From contig JBFLXB010000009.1 of assembly GCA_040757335.1 (NCBI GenBank), forward strand, positions 1-64,000: a stretch of DNA of 64,000 nucleotides. Direction: 5' to 3'. Below, piece after piece: positions 38,156 to 47,357 of the stretch. Source of the stretch: Nitrospirota bacterium (GTDB lineage Bacteria > Nitrospirota > Nitrospiria > 2-01-FULL-66-17). A model generated the notes under the pieces. The model ran no database searches, was not told the origin of the DNA, and saw only the letters and a program-made list of their open reading frames with translations. Position 1 is the stretch's first letter. Each line of letters begins with the position of its first letter. Position numbers and translations under genes: made by a program.

Positions 38156-38166
38156 CGAAGCGCGGG

Positions 38167-38619
38167 TTACGGAGGAACGGAGGGACTGGCGACGAACGGA
38201 TTGTCGCCCAGCACCGCGGTGAGGACGGGGCGGACATCGGTTTCGACCAAGAAGCGCGCGGTGCCTTGCCGGGCGATCGGGGCGCTCCCGGCCGCCCGCC
38301 ACTGCGCGTCCCAATGAAGAGACACCGTCGCAGTCTGTCCCTCGAGATGAATGCGCTCGATGGTCAATGCCAGGTCGATCCGATCGAATTGGTCGAAGGC
38401 GGCTTGGGCCGTCCGCTGCAGGGTCTCGCGATCGGGAAACTGGGTCGCCACTCCGGACATCAGCGCGGCGCCGTCGCGGTGTTCGTAGGCGCGCTCGAGT
38501 TCGGCGACCAATGCCGCCACGTCGCGCACCAACCGTCCGTCGTCGGACAGCTTCGGAGCGCTTGAACAGGCGTACAAGGCCGACATCACCAGGAGAGCCG
38601 TCCGACCCCAGCAGGGCAT
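38167..38619 (-). CDS. small lipoprotein of unknown function
   Basis: A 150-residue predicted lipoprotein: MPCWGRTALLVMSALYACSS is a short signal with lipobox LYAC, Cys about residue 18. The mature part is mixed alpha/beta, resembling SnoaL/NTF2-like folds (VAALVAELERAYEHRDGAALM, then FDQFDRIDLALTIERIHLEG and VSLHWDAQW), but the match is only structural impression. The ATG lies six bases after a TATAAT, implying leaderless translation. nadB follows 11 bases downstream. Confidence 0.6.
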   Translation of the reverse strand: MPCWGRTALLVMSALYACSSAPKLSDDGRLVRDVAALVAELERAYEHRDGAALMSGVATQFPDRETLQRTAQAAFDQFDRIDLALTIERIHLEGQTATVSLHWDAQWRAAGSAPIARQGTARFLVETDVRPVLTAVLGDNPFVASPSVPP

Positions 38620-38625
38620 CGCCGC

Positions 38626-38654
38626 ATTATAGGAACGCCGTCCCCAGCGGTCAA
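38626..38654 (-). promoter_or_regulatory. strong promoter of the lipoprotein-nadB unit
   Basis: On the minus strand TTGACC is followed by 17 bases and a perfect TATAAT. The downstream ATG (38619) begins six bases after the -10, so the transcript would start at or next to the start codon. Confidence 0.75.
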
Positions 38655-38668
38655 GCCGCTCCGTCCGC

Positions 38669-38698
38669 TTGCATTCCCACACACAATCGCCCTACAAT
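38669..38698 (+). promoter_or_regulatory. promoter of the COX24-like gene
   Basis: TTGCAT at 38669, an 18-base spacer and TACAAT at 38693. It is back-to-back with the minus-strand promoter at 38626-38654 and leaves a leader of about 30 bases. Confidence 0.6.
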
Positions 38699-38734
38699 GC
38701 CCCTCCACATCGCCACCCAAAGCGGGGATACTGC

Positions 38735-38824
38735 ATGTCACGAGTCGTCAAGAAACGCCGCAAGAAGATGCGCAAGCACAAATACAAAAAACTGCGCAAG
38801 AAGATGCGGCATAAGCGCAGATAG
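38735..38824 (+). CDS. AURKAIP1/COX24-domain small basic protein
   Basis: A 29-residue, extremely basic protein beginning MSRVVKKRRKKMRKHKYKKL and ending KMRHKRR. The KKRRKKMRKHKYKK core matches the AURKAIP1/COX24 domain, which in mitochondria belongs to the small-subunit protein mS38. Bacterial stand-alone copies are known in a few phyla and are presumed ribosome-associated. It has its own promoter at 38669. It is easily missed because it is so short. Confidence 0.8.
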   Translation: MSRVVKKRRKKMRKHKYKKLRKKMRHKRR

Positions 38825-38866
38825 CGCGACCTGGCGCAGGCGAGTTGGTTTTGGTAGGCTACCGGG

Positions 38867-40219
38867 GTGCGTGATCAACCCCGTTGGCGCAGCCGCGCGG
38901 TCGCGTGTGTGACCGCGATCGCGCTGGCGGGATGTGTTGGCGCCCCCGCGCAACGCCCTCCGCCGGCCGATCCCGATTCCGGACCTCCGTCAAAGGCCTA
39001 CGGTCGGGCGTTCCTCGCAGAGGCGCTGCATACCTACCGCTTTATCGTGGACTCGGACGTCACGGGACCGGTGCAACAGACGGGAATGCGCCTGGTCACC
39101 GCGATCGGGGCCGACCCTGCAGCGATTCACTTTTTCGTCATCGACGAACCGCAGCCGAATGCGTTTGCCATCCCGGGCGGCTATATTTTCGTGTTTACGG
39201 GCCTGCTGTCCAAGCTGTCCGATGACGAAGAACTCGCCGGCGTCCTCGCTCACGAGCTCGGCCACGTCTCGTACAACCATTTCTTCCAAGATCGCAACCA
39301 AATCCTCGCGATGAACCTCGCAACGGTGGCCGCGCTGCTGCTCAGCCGCGGCAACCCGGCGGCCCTGGCGTTTGGAAGCGGTGCGAGCTATCACCTGCAG
39401 TTGGCCTACAGCCGCGAGCACGAAGCCGAGGCGGACGCCGCCGCCGTGAGTTTCTTACGCAAGGCTCACTACGATCCGTCGGGCCTCGCGCGTTTCTTCA
39501 GAACCTTGGAGGTTTACGAGCGCTTCAACCCGCCCTCGGTGCCCGCGTATTTCACGACGCACCCGGGCGTGTCGGAGCGCCTGGGGGTGGTGGAAACCAT
39601 GATCCAGGCGACCCCCCCGCGCGGCGTGGAATCCGGGTCGGTCGACTGGGGTCGCCTCCGGGCGAGCCTGGGAGCCGTCCCCGAAGGTCCCAACCCGTCG
39701 CCACGCGACCGCTATCTCCGCGGGATCAACCATTTGAAGAACCAGCGCATCGCCGCGGCCATCGAGGAATTTCGCGCGGTGCTCGCCGTCGAGCCCCGCC
39801 ACGCGGCCGCTCGCGCCGACCTGGCCTGGGCCCTCCTGAGCGACCAGCGGCGCGATGAAGCCCGCGCCGAAGCCCGCCGCGCACAACAGGACGATCCTCA
39901 CCTCGCCGAGCCGAGCGTCACCTTGGGCATCCTCGCGCAAGACGCGGGCGACCATCAGGAGGCGATCAGGGAGTTTCTGACCGCGGCGTCCAACGACCCG
40001 TACGACCCCACCACGCATCTGCGCCTCGCCAGCTCCTACGCCGCGGTCGGCGACTCGACCCGCGAGGCGCTGCACCTCGGTCGACACTTCCGCTTGTCAC
40101 TGATGCCGGGACGGGCGGCCGCCGCCTACCAACGATTTCTCAAGGCTCCGGACGCCGATCCCGAGACCAAGCGCGCGGTGGAACAGGAACTCGTCCTGAT
40201 TCAGCGGGAGGGGATCTAG
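38867..40219 (+). CDS. M48-family metalloprotease lipoprotein with TPR repeats (BepA/LoiP-like)
   Basis: A 450-residue predicted lipoprotein: hydrophobic VACVTAIALAGC gives lipobox LAGC at about residue 23. The M48 peptidase domain holds the zinc site HELGH (about 128-132) and a downstream third ligand in SREHEAEADAAAV. Residues about 275-445 contain TPR-like helices (ALAVEPRHAAARADLAWALL). E. coli BepA has this architecture and controls outer-membrane protein assembly. The start codon is GTG. Confidence 0.9.
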   Translation: MRDQPRWRSRAVACVTAIALAGCVGAPAQRPPPADPDSGPPSKAYGRAFLAEALHTYRFIVDSDVTGPVQQTGMRLVTAIGADPAAIHFFVIDEPQPNAFAIPGGYIFVFTGLLSKLSDDEELAGVLAHELGHVSYNHFFQDRNQILAMNLATVAALLLSRGNPAALAFGSGASYHLQLAYSREHEAEADAAAVSFLRKAHYDPSGLARFFRTLEVYERFNPPSVPAYFTTHPGVSERLGVVETMIQATPPRGVESGSVDWGRLRASLGAVPEGPNPSPRDRYLRGINHLKNQRIAAAIEEFRAVLAVEPRHAAARADLAWALLSDQRRDEARAEARRAQQDDPHLAEPSVTLGILAQDAGDHQEAIREFLTAASNDPYDPTTHLRLASSYAAVGDSTREALHLGRHFRLSLMPGRAAAAYQRFLKAPDADPETKRAVEQELVLIQREGI

Positions 40220-40252
40220 CGAGCGAGGCCCGCGGTCTCCACCGCTCGTCGC

Positions 40253-40282
40253 TTGACAAGGTTGTGAGGGATTGCATATAGT
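40253..40282 (+). promoter_or_regulatory. promoter of the yceD-rpmF-fatty-acid cluster
   Basis: A perfect TTGACA at 40253, 18-base spacer and TATAGT at 40277. The transcript would start near 40289, only about 14 bases before the ATG used for yceD. Confidence 0.7.
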
Positions 40283-40302
40283 CGAGCCCGCTGTTGACGG
40301 CT

Positions 40303-40845
40303 ATGATCTCCGCGCCGATCCGGTTCTCTGATATCCCGGCAGAGGGTTTGGTGCTCGAGTATCGGCACGACCGTGCCCTGCTCGAACCATTGGGCGAGGG
40401 GGTGCGCCTTCTCGACTCGGTCCCGGTCTCGCTCCGGATCACGCCCCAAGGGGATCGCTTTTTCGTCGAGGGCGAAGTACACGGGCAGGTCGAGGTCGAG
40501 TGCGGCCGCTGCCTCGCGCCCGTCACGCTGACGGTACGCGCGCCGTGCGCCGTGGATCTGGTGCCGCTCGCACCGCGAGGCGCGGCGGGCGAACGAAACG
40601 CGTTGGACCGCGGCGATCTGGACGTCACGTTCGTGTCAGGCCCCGTGCTGAACCTCGACGATCTGGTCCGGGAGCAACTGCTCTTGCAGGTTCCGATGCG
40701 GGTGCTCTGCCGCGATGGCTGTTTGGGCTTGTGCCCGCGATGCCGCAAGAACTTGAACGACGGGCCGTGCGGCTGCGAGGACTCCCCGTCGGTCGATCCA
40801 CGATTGGAGGCGCTTCGGAACGTTCGGCGGCGGATGCAGGGCTGA
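40303..40845 (+). CDS. yceD: YceD family protein (DUF177), large-rRNA accumulation protein
   Basis: A 180-residue protein with the DUF177 signature: VEVECGRCLAPVTL in the middle and a C-terminal zinc-type motif CRDGCLGLCPRCRKNLND. YceD is encoded upstream of rpmF in most bacteria and affects 23S rRNA levels. A TTG at 40294 would add three residues. There is no Shine-Dalgarno before either start, in keeping with the very short leader predicted from the promoter. Confidence 0.87.
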   Translation: MISAPIRFSDIPAEGLVLEYRHDRALLEPLGEGVRLLDSVPVSLRITPQGDRFFVEGEVHGQVEVECGRCLAPVTLTVRAPCAVDLVPLAPRGAAGERNALDRGDLDVTFVSGPVLNLDDLVREQLLLQVPMRVLCRDGCLGLCPRCRKNLNDGPCGCEDSPSVDPRLEALRNVRRRMQG

Positions 40846-40921
40846 AGCGCCGGATCGAGACGTTTTCACAACCACAACCCCGTGACGAGCGGGACGCGAA
40901 GGATACTCGAAGGACCATCAC

Positions 40922-41104
40922 ATGGCGAACCCTAAACACAAGATATCACGCGCGCGACGAGACAAGCGTCGTGCGCATCACGCGTTGGCGACGCCGGCCC
41001 TCAGCCTGTGCCCCCAGTGCCGGGAACCGAAACTCCCTCACCGGGTATGCCGCTCCTGCGGGACGTATCGCGGGCGCGACGTCATTCCCGTTAAAGAGGT
41101 CTAA
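40922..41104 (+). CDS. rpmF: 50S ribosomal protein L32
   Basis: A 60-residue protein: [20 protein letters not shown] followed by a four-cysteine zinc ribbon (CPQC and CRSC). This is the zinc-binding (C+) form of L32. It lies between yceD and plsX, the usual order, linking ribosome and membrane lipid synthesis. Confidence 0.96.
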   Translation: MANPKHKISRARRDKRRAHHALATPALSLCPQCREPKLPHRVCRSCGTYRGRDVIPVKEV

Positions 41105-41203
41105 CCCCACCCGCACGACGTGGCCTCAAGCACGTCGCCCGGAACCGTCGACGCGACCGGCCAGCCGCTGAGCCCACACTCACCAACGCCAGAGTCGTCG
41201 AAC

Positions 41204-42208
41204 ATGACGACGATCGCCGTGGATGCCATGGGCGGCGACGCGGGGCCTTCCGCCGTGGTTGAAGGCGCTGTCCTGGCGGACGCCGACGCACACACGCGAT
41301 TGATCTTGGTCGGCGACGAGGCGCGCATCCGCGCCGAACTCGCCAAACATCCGCCCTCGACGAGGATTCGCACCGTCCACGCCCCAACCGTGGTGGGCAT
41401 GGACGAGAGCCCGTCGTCGGTGATCCGGCGGCGCAGAGACTCGTCGATCTGGCGTGCCACGGAACTGGTGAAGGCCGGTGAGGCCGATGCGGTGGTGAGC
41501 GCGGGGCATACCGGCGCATCCATGGCCACGGCCTTTTTTCTGTTGGGCACCCTACAAGGCGTGGAGCGCCCCGCCATCGCGACCATCCTGCCGACGCTCA
41601 AGGGTGCGGCGGTCCTCCTGGACGTGGGTGCCAACGTCGATTCCAAACCGCAACACCTGGTCCAGTTCGCGATCATGGGTCACGTCTATGCGCAGCGCAT
41701 GCTCAATATCCCCAGCCCACGGGTCGGCTTGTTGAGCATCGGGGAGGAGGACACCAAAGGCAACGAGTTGACCAAGGAGACCTTCAAGCTGCTCAAACAA
41801 ACCCAGGTCAATTTCATCGGCAACGTGGAGGGCCGGGACGTCTATTCCGGAAACGCGGACGTGATCGTTTGCGACGGATTCATCGGCAACGTGGCGTTGA
41901 AGATCAGCGAGGGCCTCGCCGAAGCGATCATGCAGGTGCTGCGTCGCGAAATTACGGAGTCCGCGTTCGGGCGACTGGGCTTTGCGCTCTTGCGGCCCGC
42001 ATTCCGCCGATTCAAGCGCCGCGTGGACTACGCGGAATACGGCGGCGCCCCGTTGTTGGGCATCAATGGGGCGTCGATCATCTGCCACGGTCGATCCTCG
42101 CCCAAAGCGATCAAGAACGCCATCCACGTGGCGAGGGATTTTGTCGCCGGTCACGTCAACCGTCACATCCGAGACGATATCGAACGTCACCTGGGCAGCA
42201 AGGACTGA
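41204..42208 (+). CDS. plsX: phosphate acyltransferase PlsX
   Basis: A 334-residue peripheral membrane enzyme that converts acyl-ACP to acyl-phosphate for phospholipid synthesis. N-terminal IAVDAMGGDAGP, the SAGHTGASMA motif near residue 100, DVGANVDSKPQHL and GNVEGRDV are family blocks. The ATG at 41204 matches the family start; the frame opens about 28 codons earlier without similarity. plsX-fabH-fabD-fabG-acpP-fabF follow in the canonical order. Confidence 0.95.
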   Translation: MTTIAVDAMGGDAGPSAVVEGAVLADADAHTRLILVGDEARIRAELAKHPPSTRIRTVHAPTVVGMDESPSSVIRRRRDSSIWRATELVKAGEADAVVSAGHTGASMATAFFLLGTLQGVERPAIATILPTLKGAAVLLDVGANVDSKPQHLVQFAIMGHVYAQRMLNIPSPRVGLLSIGEEDTKGNELTKETFKLLKQTQVNFIGNVEGRDVYSGNADVIVCDGFIGNVALKISEGLAEAIMQVLRREITESAFGRLGFALLRPAFRRFKRRVDYAEYGGAPLLGINGASIICHGRSSPKAIKNAIHVARDFVAGHVNRHIRDDIERHLGSKD

Positions 42209-42213
42209 CCCGC

Positions 42214-43194
42214 ATGTTGCGCTCCCGGATCATCGGCACCGGCTCGTACCTCCCGGAACGCGTCCTCACGAACGCGGAGATCGAGCAAATGGTGGAGACG
42301 TCGGACCAATGGATCGTCGAGCGGACCGGGATCAGAGAGCGGCGGATCGCCGCGCCCTCCGAGGCCACCTCGGATTTGTCCGTGGTCGCGGCTCGGCGCG
42401 CGCTGGAGGCGGCCGGCGTGCGTGCGGCGGATGTCGACGTGATCCTGGTCGCGACCGCGACCCCCGACATGTTGTTTCCCGCCACCGCCTGTCTGGTCCA
42501 GACCCGCCTGGGTGCGACCCACGCCTTTGCGTTCGACCTGTCGGCCGCGTGCACCGGTTTCCTTTACGGGCTGTCGGTGGCGGACCAATACGTGCGGTCA
42601 GGTGCCGCGCGCACGATCCTCGTCATCGGCGCCGAGGTGCTCTCGCGCGTCGTGGACTGGACCGACCGGACGACGTGTATCCTGTTCGGCGACGGCGCGG
42701 GCGCCGCAGTGCTGCGCGGGGAGCAGGGGGACCGCGGGATCCTCTCCACCCACATTCACGCCGACGGCTCGTTGTGGGACTTCATCCACGTCCCGGGTGG
42801 CGGATCGCGCCATCCGCCGTCGGAGGATACGTTGGTCCGGCGCCTGCAGTTCTTGCGCATGAAGGGCAGCGAGACCTTCAAGGTCGCGGTTCGAACCCTC
42901 GAAGAGACCGCGTGGGAAGCGCTGAAAGCCAACGGCCTGTCGATCGCCGACATCCAATGGTTCATTCCGCACCAAGCCAACCGCCGGATCATCCAAGCGG
43001 TCGGCGCCCGGCTGGGCCTGCCGACCGAACGGGTGGTGATGAACCTCGACCGCGTGGGGAATACCTCGGCCGCGTCGATTCCCATCGCGCTCGATGAACT
43101 GGTTCGCGCGGGTCGCGTCTCCCCCGATCAGGCATTGTTGTTCGCCGCGTTCGGCGCGGGACTGACGTGGGGGTCGGCGATCGTGCGGTGGTAA
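42214..43194 (+). CDS. fabH: 3-oxoacyl-ACP synthase III FabH
   Basis: A 326-residue condensing enzyme starting fatty-acid synthesis from acyl-CoA and malonyl-ACP. The catalytic Cys is in LSAACTGFLYG (about residue 113), His in WFIPHQANRRI and Asn in VGNTSAASIP, giving the C-H-N triad. The N-terminus IIGTGSYLPERVLTN is typical. It starts 5 bases after plsX. Confidence 0.96.
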   Translation: MLRSRIIGTGSYLPERVLTNAEIEQMVETSDQWIVERTGIRERRIAAPSEATSDLSVVAARRALEAAGVRAADVDVILVATATPDMLFPATACLVQTRLGATHAFAFDLSAACTGFLYGLSVADQYVRSGAARTILVIGAEVLSRVVDWTDRTTCILFGDGAGAAVLRGEQGDRGILSTHIHADGSLWDFIHVPGGGSRHPPSEDTLVRRLQFLRMKGSETFKVAVRTLEETAWEALKANGLSIADIQWFIPHQANRRIIQAVGARLGLPTERVVMNLDRVGNTSAASIPIALDELVRAGRVSPDQALLFAAFGAGLTWGSAIVRW

Positions 43195-43211
43195 ACCCGC
43201 GATCTACGCGC

Positions 43212-43240
43212 TTGACAACCGGAGAGGTTTTCAGCAATAT
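43212..43240 (+). promoter_or_regulatory. candidate internal promoter before fabD
   Basis: TTGACA at 43212, 17-base spacer, CAATAT at 43235, in the 82-base gap between fabH and fabD. It could give the later fab genes independent transcription. Confidence 0.5.
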
Positions 43241-43276
43241 CAGGCCACCGTTTTCCCATGGACGACTGATCCGACC

Positions 43277-44242
43277 GTGACCGCTCTCCCAAAGATCGCG
43301 TGGCTGTTTCCCGGCCAAGGTTCCCAAAGCGTCGGGATGGGGAAGGCCTTGTACGAGCACTTCCCCGAAGCCAAAGTCACATACGCCGAGGCCGCCCAGG
43401 CGCTGGGTTGGGACGTGGCCCGGATCTCGTTCGAGGGCCCCGAGGCCGAGCTCAACCGCACGGCAGTCACGCAACCCGCGCTGCTCACCGCGAGCGTGGC
43501 GGCCTGGCGCGTGTTGGCGCGAAAGCCCATGGCTCCGGCATTCGCCGCGGGGCACAGTCTGGGCGAATATACTGCTCTGGTGTGCGCGGGTGCGGTGCCC
43601 TTCTCGCAGGCCGTCCGGTTGGTGCATCAACGAGGGCGCTATATGCAAGAGGCGGTGCCGGAAGGAGCCGGAGCAATGACCGCGGTGCTCGGTCTCGATC
43701 GCGAAGCGGTGGCATCGGTCTGCCGGGACGCTTCGGCGTCGGGCGTGGTGGAACCGGCCAATTTCAACGCGCCCGGTCAGATCGTGCTGGCCGGTGAACG
43801 CCGGGCGGTGGAGCGAGCGGCGGAACTTGCGGTCGCTGCGGGCGCCAAACGCGTGGTCCCGCTGCCGGTCAGCGTCCCTTCGCATTGCCGGCTGATGCGC
43901 GAGGCGGCCAAGCGGCTGGAGTTGGATTTGCGACAAGCCGCGTGGACCGCGCCCGCCGTCCCGGTCGTCGCCAACGTCGACGCCAGGCCCCTCGCGTCGC
44001 GCGATGCCGTGGTCCCGGCCCTGGTCCGCCAACTCTCCTCTCCCCTGCTGTGGGAGGATTCGATCCGGTTCATGCTCGCGCAGGGAGTGACCACGTTTAT
44101 CGAAGTCGGTCCTGGACGCGTGCTGTCGGGACTCGTGAAAAAAATCGAGCGATCCGCCCGCACGCTGCAAGCCGACTCGCCGGACGCGGTCGAAGGCGTG
44201 TGGGCTGCGATCGAGCGCGTCGAGGTGGGAGCGTCTTCGTGA
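43277..44242 (+). CDS. fabD: malonyl-CoA-ACP transacylase FabD
   Basis: A 321-residue acyltransferase. The active-site serine lies in the motif GHSLGEYTALVCAG (about residue 92), with the N-terminal LFPGQGSQSVGMG oxyanion loop and the C-terminal histidine in SVPSHCRLM. The start codon is GTG and the fabG start overlaps its TGA. Confidence 0.95.
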   Translation: MTALPKIAWLFPGQGSQSVGMGKALYEHFPEAKVTYAEAAQALGWDVARISFEGPEAELNRTAVTQPALLTASVAAWRVLARKPMAPAFAAGHSLGEYTALVCAGAVPFSQAVRLVHQRGRYMQEAVPEGAGAMTAVLGLDREAVASVCRDASASGVVEPANFNAPGQIVLAGERRAVERAAELAVAAGAKRVVPLPVSVPSHCRLMREAAKRLELDLRQAAWTAPAVPVVANVDARPLASRDAVVPALVRQLSSPLLWEDSIRFMLAQGVTTFIEVGPGRVLSGLVKKIERSARTLQADSPDAVEGVWAAIERVEVGASS

Positions 44243-45012
44243 GCGACTCGGCGCCAGCCGCGGGAGCGTTCGGCGCCGCGAGCCTGGCCGACCGCGTGGC
44301 GCTGGTCACCGGCGCCGCCCAGGGCATCGGCTGGTCCATCGCCCAACAACTGGCCGCGTGCGGGGCCTCCGTGGTGGTCGCCGACGTGGAGGCCGACAAG
44401 GCCCAAACGGCCGCCAAAACCCTGGGCGCTCGGACGCTGGGCCTGGCCATGAACGTCGCGCGCAGCGCGGAGGTCGCCGCGGGGGTTGAGCGTGTGGTGG
44501 CTGAATTCGGCCGGCTCGACGTGTTGGTCAACAACGCGGGCATCACCCGCGACGGGCTGCTCATCCGGATGAAGGACGAGGACTGGGATCGCGTCTTGGA
44601 CGTCAACCTGAAAGGGACCTTTTACTGCACCAAAGCCGCCCTAGGGGTCATGATCAAGCAGCGGCGCGGCCGCATCATCAGCATCGCGTCCGTGGTCGGC
44701 GTCATGGGCAACGCCGGGCAGACCAACTACGCCGCCTCGAAGGCGGCCATCATCGGTTTCACCAAGAGCGTTGCACGCGAGTATGCGAACCGCGGCGTCA
44801 CCGCCAACGCGGTCGCGCCCGGCTTCATCAAGACCGCGATGACCGACCAACTCCCGGACGACGTTCAGACGCGCCTGCGCGAACAGATCCCGTTGGGTCG
44901 GCTTGGCGGTCCGGAAGACGTGGCGCAGGCCGTCGTGTTCCTCGCGTCCGACGCGGCATCGTACATCACGGGGCAGGTCGTCCACGTCAACGGTGGGATG
45001 TGGATGGGATAG
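44239..45012 (+). CDS. fabG: 3-oxoacyl-ACP reductase FabG
   Basis: A 257-residue short-chain dehydrogenase reducing 3-ketoacyl-ACP with NADPH. It has the cofactor motif VTGAAQGIG, the NNAG in [12 protein letters not shown], and the catalytic Ser/Tyr/Lys in [14 protein letters not shown] and [11 protein letters not shown] overlaps the fabD stop (GTGA). The N-terminus has about 16 extra low-complexity residues before the core. Confidence 0.93.
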   Translation: MSDSAPAAGAFGAASLADRVALVTGAAQGIGWSIAQQLAACGASVVVADVEADKAQTAAKTLGARTLGLAMNVARSAEVAAGVERVVAEFGRLDVLVNNAGITRDGLLIRMKDEDWDRVLDVNLKGTFYCTKAALGVMIKQRRGRIISIASVVGVMGNAGQTNYAASKAAIIGFTKSVAREYANRGVTANAVAPGFIKTAMTDQLPDDVQTRLREQIPLGRLGGPEDVAQAVVFLASDAASYITGQVVHVNGGMWMG

Positions 45013-45097
45013 CCCGTCCCTGACGGCCCGCAGGCGTCGGACCGTCGGTCACCGATACACGCAACACGAGAGAACAGAACAGGAGGTGCGAGAGAGT

Positions 45098-45328
45098 ATG
45101 GGTGCGGAGGATCGCGTAAAAAAAATCATCACCGAGCAACTGGGGGTCGACGAAGAGGACGTCACGCCCGAGGCCAACTTCGTCGAGGATCTCGGCGCCG
45201 ACTCGCTTGACACCGTCGAGCTGGTCATGGCGTTCGAAGAGGAGTTCGGAATCGAGATTCCCGATGAGGATGCCGAGAAAATCCTGACCGTCCAGCAAGC
45301 CGTCGACTACATCAACGAAAAGCTATAA
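45098..45328 (+). CDS. acpP: acyl carrier protein
   Basis: A 76-residue acidic four-helix protein. The phosphopantetheine serine is in [12 protein letters not shown] (about residue 37). AGGAGGT lies 11 bases before the ATG. The position between fabG and fabF is standard. Confidence 0.97.
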   Translation: MGAEDRVKKIITEQLGVDEEDVTPEANFVEDLGADSLDTVELVMAFEEEFGIEIPDEDAEKILTVQQAVDYINEKL

Positions 45329-45367
45329 CGAATTGTCCGTCAGTTCCTGTCCCCTGAAGGTCCCGCG

Positions 45368-46612
45368 ATGACGCGCCGAGTTGTCGTAACGGGTTTGGGC
45401 CTGGTCACGCCCTTGGGCTTGACCGTCGAAGAGACGTGGGCCGCGCTCTGCGCGGGTCGTTCGGGTATCGGGCCCATCACCCGGTTCGACACGACCGATT
45501 TCCCGGTCACCATCGCGGGTGAAGTCAAAGGCTTTGACCCCGCCCGCCTGATCGACCGGATCGACAAGAAAGACGTGAAGAAGATGGACACGTTCATCCA
45601 CTACGCCTGCGCAGCCGGCCAAATGGCGTTCGCCGATGCGGGGGTGCGGATGGAGGCGGTCGGTCCCGAGCGGGTGGGCGTGTACATCGGGTCGGGCATC
45701 GGGGGACTGCAGGCCATCGAAGAGTGGCACACCGTCCTGAAGGAGAAAGGGCCCAGGAGAATCACCCCGTTCTTCATCCCGATGACGATCATCAACATGG
45801 CGTCGGGCCAACTGGCGATCCAGCTCGGCGCCAAGGGTCCCAACTCCGCGGCTGTCACCGCCTGCGCGACCGGCAACCACTGCATCGGCGACGCGTTCCG
45901 GCTGGTACAGCGCGGGGACGCGGACGTGATGATCGCGGGGGGCACCGAGGCGGCGATCACCCCGCTCAGCGTGGCGGGCTTCGCGGCCTCGCGCGCGCTC
46001 TCCACCCGCAACGATGATCCCGCCCGCGCGTCGAGACCGTTCGACCGAGACCGGGACGGGTTCGTCATCGGCGAAGGCGCAGGCGTCGTGGTGCTCGAAT
46101 CGCTGGAGTCCGCCCGCCGGCGCGACGCCAGAATCTATGCGGAAATCGTCGGCTACGGCGCCTCGGCGGACGCCTACCACATCACGGCACCACCCGATGA
46201 CGGCGAAGGCGCGGTGCGGTGCATGCGCGCCGCCCTGGCCGACTCGGGCACCAAACCCGGAGAGGTCGGATACATCAACGCCCACGCCACCTCGACCATG
46301 GCGGACGCGATCGAAACGCGGGCCATCAAGACCGTGTTCGGCGCCACCACCGACATCGCGGTCAGTTCCACCAAATCCATGACCGGCCATCTGTTGGGCG
46401 CGGCCGGAGGCATCGAAGCCATCTTCTCGATCTTGGCGATCCAACGCGAGATGTTGCCCCCGACCATCAACCTGGCCGACCCCGATCCCGCGTGCGACCT
46501 GGACTACGTGCCCAACACGGCTCGCCGCGCGCGCGTGGACGTGGCCATGTCCAACTCGTTCGGTTTCGGGGGCGTCAACGCGTGCTTGGTTTTCCGCCGC
46601 TTCACCGACTAG
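45368..46612 (+). CDS. fabF: 3-oxoacyl-ACP synthase II FabF
   Basis: A 414-residue elongating condensing enzyme. Catalytic Cys is in [15 protein letters not shown] (about residue 164), the two histidines in [13 protein letters not shown] and [11 protein letters not shown], and the C-terminal [14 protein letters not shown] loop is present. It follows acpP by 39 bases. Confidence 0.96.
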   Translation: MTRRVVVTGLGLVTPLGLTVEETWAALCAGRSGIGPITRFDTTDFPVTIAGEVKGFDPARLIDRIDKKDVKKMDTFIHYACAAGQMAFADAGVRMEAVGPERVGVYIGSGIGGLQAIEEWHTVLKEKGPRRITPFFIPMTIINMASGQLAIQLGAKGPNSAAVTACATGNHCIGDAFRLVQRGDADVMIAGGTEAAITPLSVAGFAASRALSTRNDDPARASRPFDRDRDGFVIGEGAGVVVLESLESARRRDARIYAEIVGYGASADAYHITAPPDDGEGAVRCMRAALADSGTKPGEVGYINAHATSTMADAIETRAIKTVFGATTDIAVSSTKSMTGHLLGAAGGIEAIFSILAIQREMLPPTINLADPDPACDLDYVPNTARRARVDVAMSNSFGFGGVNACLVFRRFTD

Positions 46613-46649
46613 CGCAAGCGCAATCGCAAGTTCCACCCAGTTTGACCCG

Positions 46650-47351
46650 ATGTCCGAGCCAGCACCCATCGACCAGTTGGCCGAGCGCCTCGGCTACCGT
46701 TTTCGCACGCCGCGTTTGCTCGAAGCGGCGCTGACCCACAAGTCCTACCTCAACGAATCGCCGGATCCCTCCCGGGAAGACAACGAACGGCTGGAGTTTC
46801 TGGGGGACGCGGTGCTCGACCTCGTGATCAGCGAACGCTTCTTGTCGCAGTTTCCGAACGCTCCGGAGGGCGAACTCTCCAAGCTCAAGGCTAAAACAGT
46901 GAGCGAAGCGGCGCTGAGCCACGTCGCCCGTCGGCTCGATCTCGGGAGCGCGTTGGTCCTGGGCCGCGGGGAGGAACTGACCGGGGGTCGCGACAAAGCC
47001 TCACTGTTGGCCGATGCCTTCGAAGCCGTGATTGCCGCCGTGTACCTGGACGGCGGACTCGTTGCCGCGCGTCAGGTGGTGCTCACCGCGTTTTCCGACC
47101 TGTTCGAGAACCTGTCGCGACCTGAAGTCGCGGACCACAAGACCGAACTCCAGGAGATTTGCCAGCGAGACTTCTCGGTGCTGCCCGTGTACCGGGTGCT
47201 GCGCGAGTCGGGCCCCGACCACCTCAAACAATTCGACGTAGAGCTGTTGATCCGCGGAGAGGTCTACGGGGTGGGAACGGGGCGGAGCAAGAAGGAAGCC
47301 GAACAGCAGGCCGCGAGACACGCGCTCGATCGGCTGAGACCCAGCACGTAA
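46650..47351 (+). CDS. rnc: ribonuclease III
   Basis: A 233-residue dsRNA endonuclease. The RNase III signature ERLEFLGDAVLDLVISE (about 46-62) carries the catalytic acidic residues, with a second acidic cluster in KASLLADAFEAVIAA. A dsRNA-binding domain (DHKTELQEICQ ... KKEAEQQAARHAL) fills the C-terminus. It ends 6 bases from the convergent queC. Confidence 0.96.
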   Translation: MSEPAPIDQLAERLGYRFRTPRLLEAALTHKSYLNESPDPSREDNERLEFLGDAVLDLVISERFLSQFPNAPEGELSKLKAKTVSEAALSHVARRLDLGSALVLGRGEELTGGRDKASLLADAFEAVIAAVYLDGGLVAARQVVLTAFSDLFENLSRPEVADHKTELQEICQRDFSVLPVYRVLRESGPDHLKQFDVELLIRGEVYGVGTGRSKKEAEQQAARHALDRLRPST

Positions 47352-47357
47352 CCGCCA

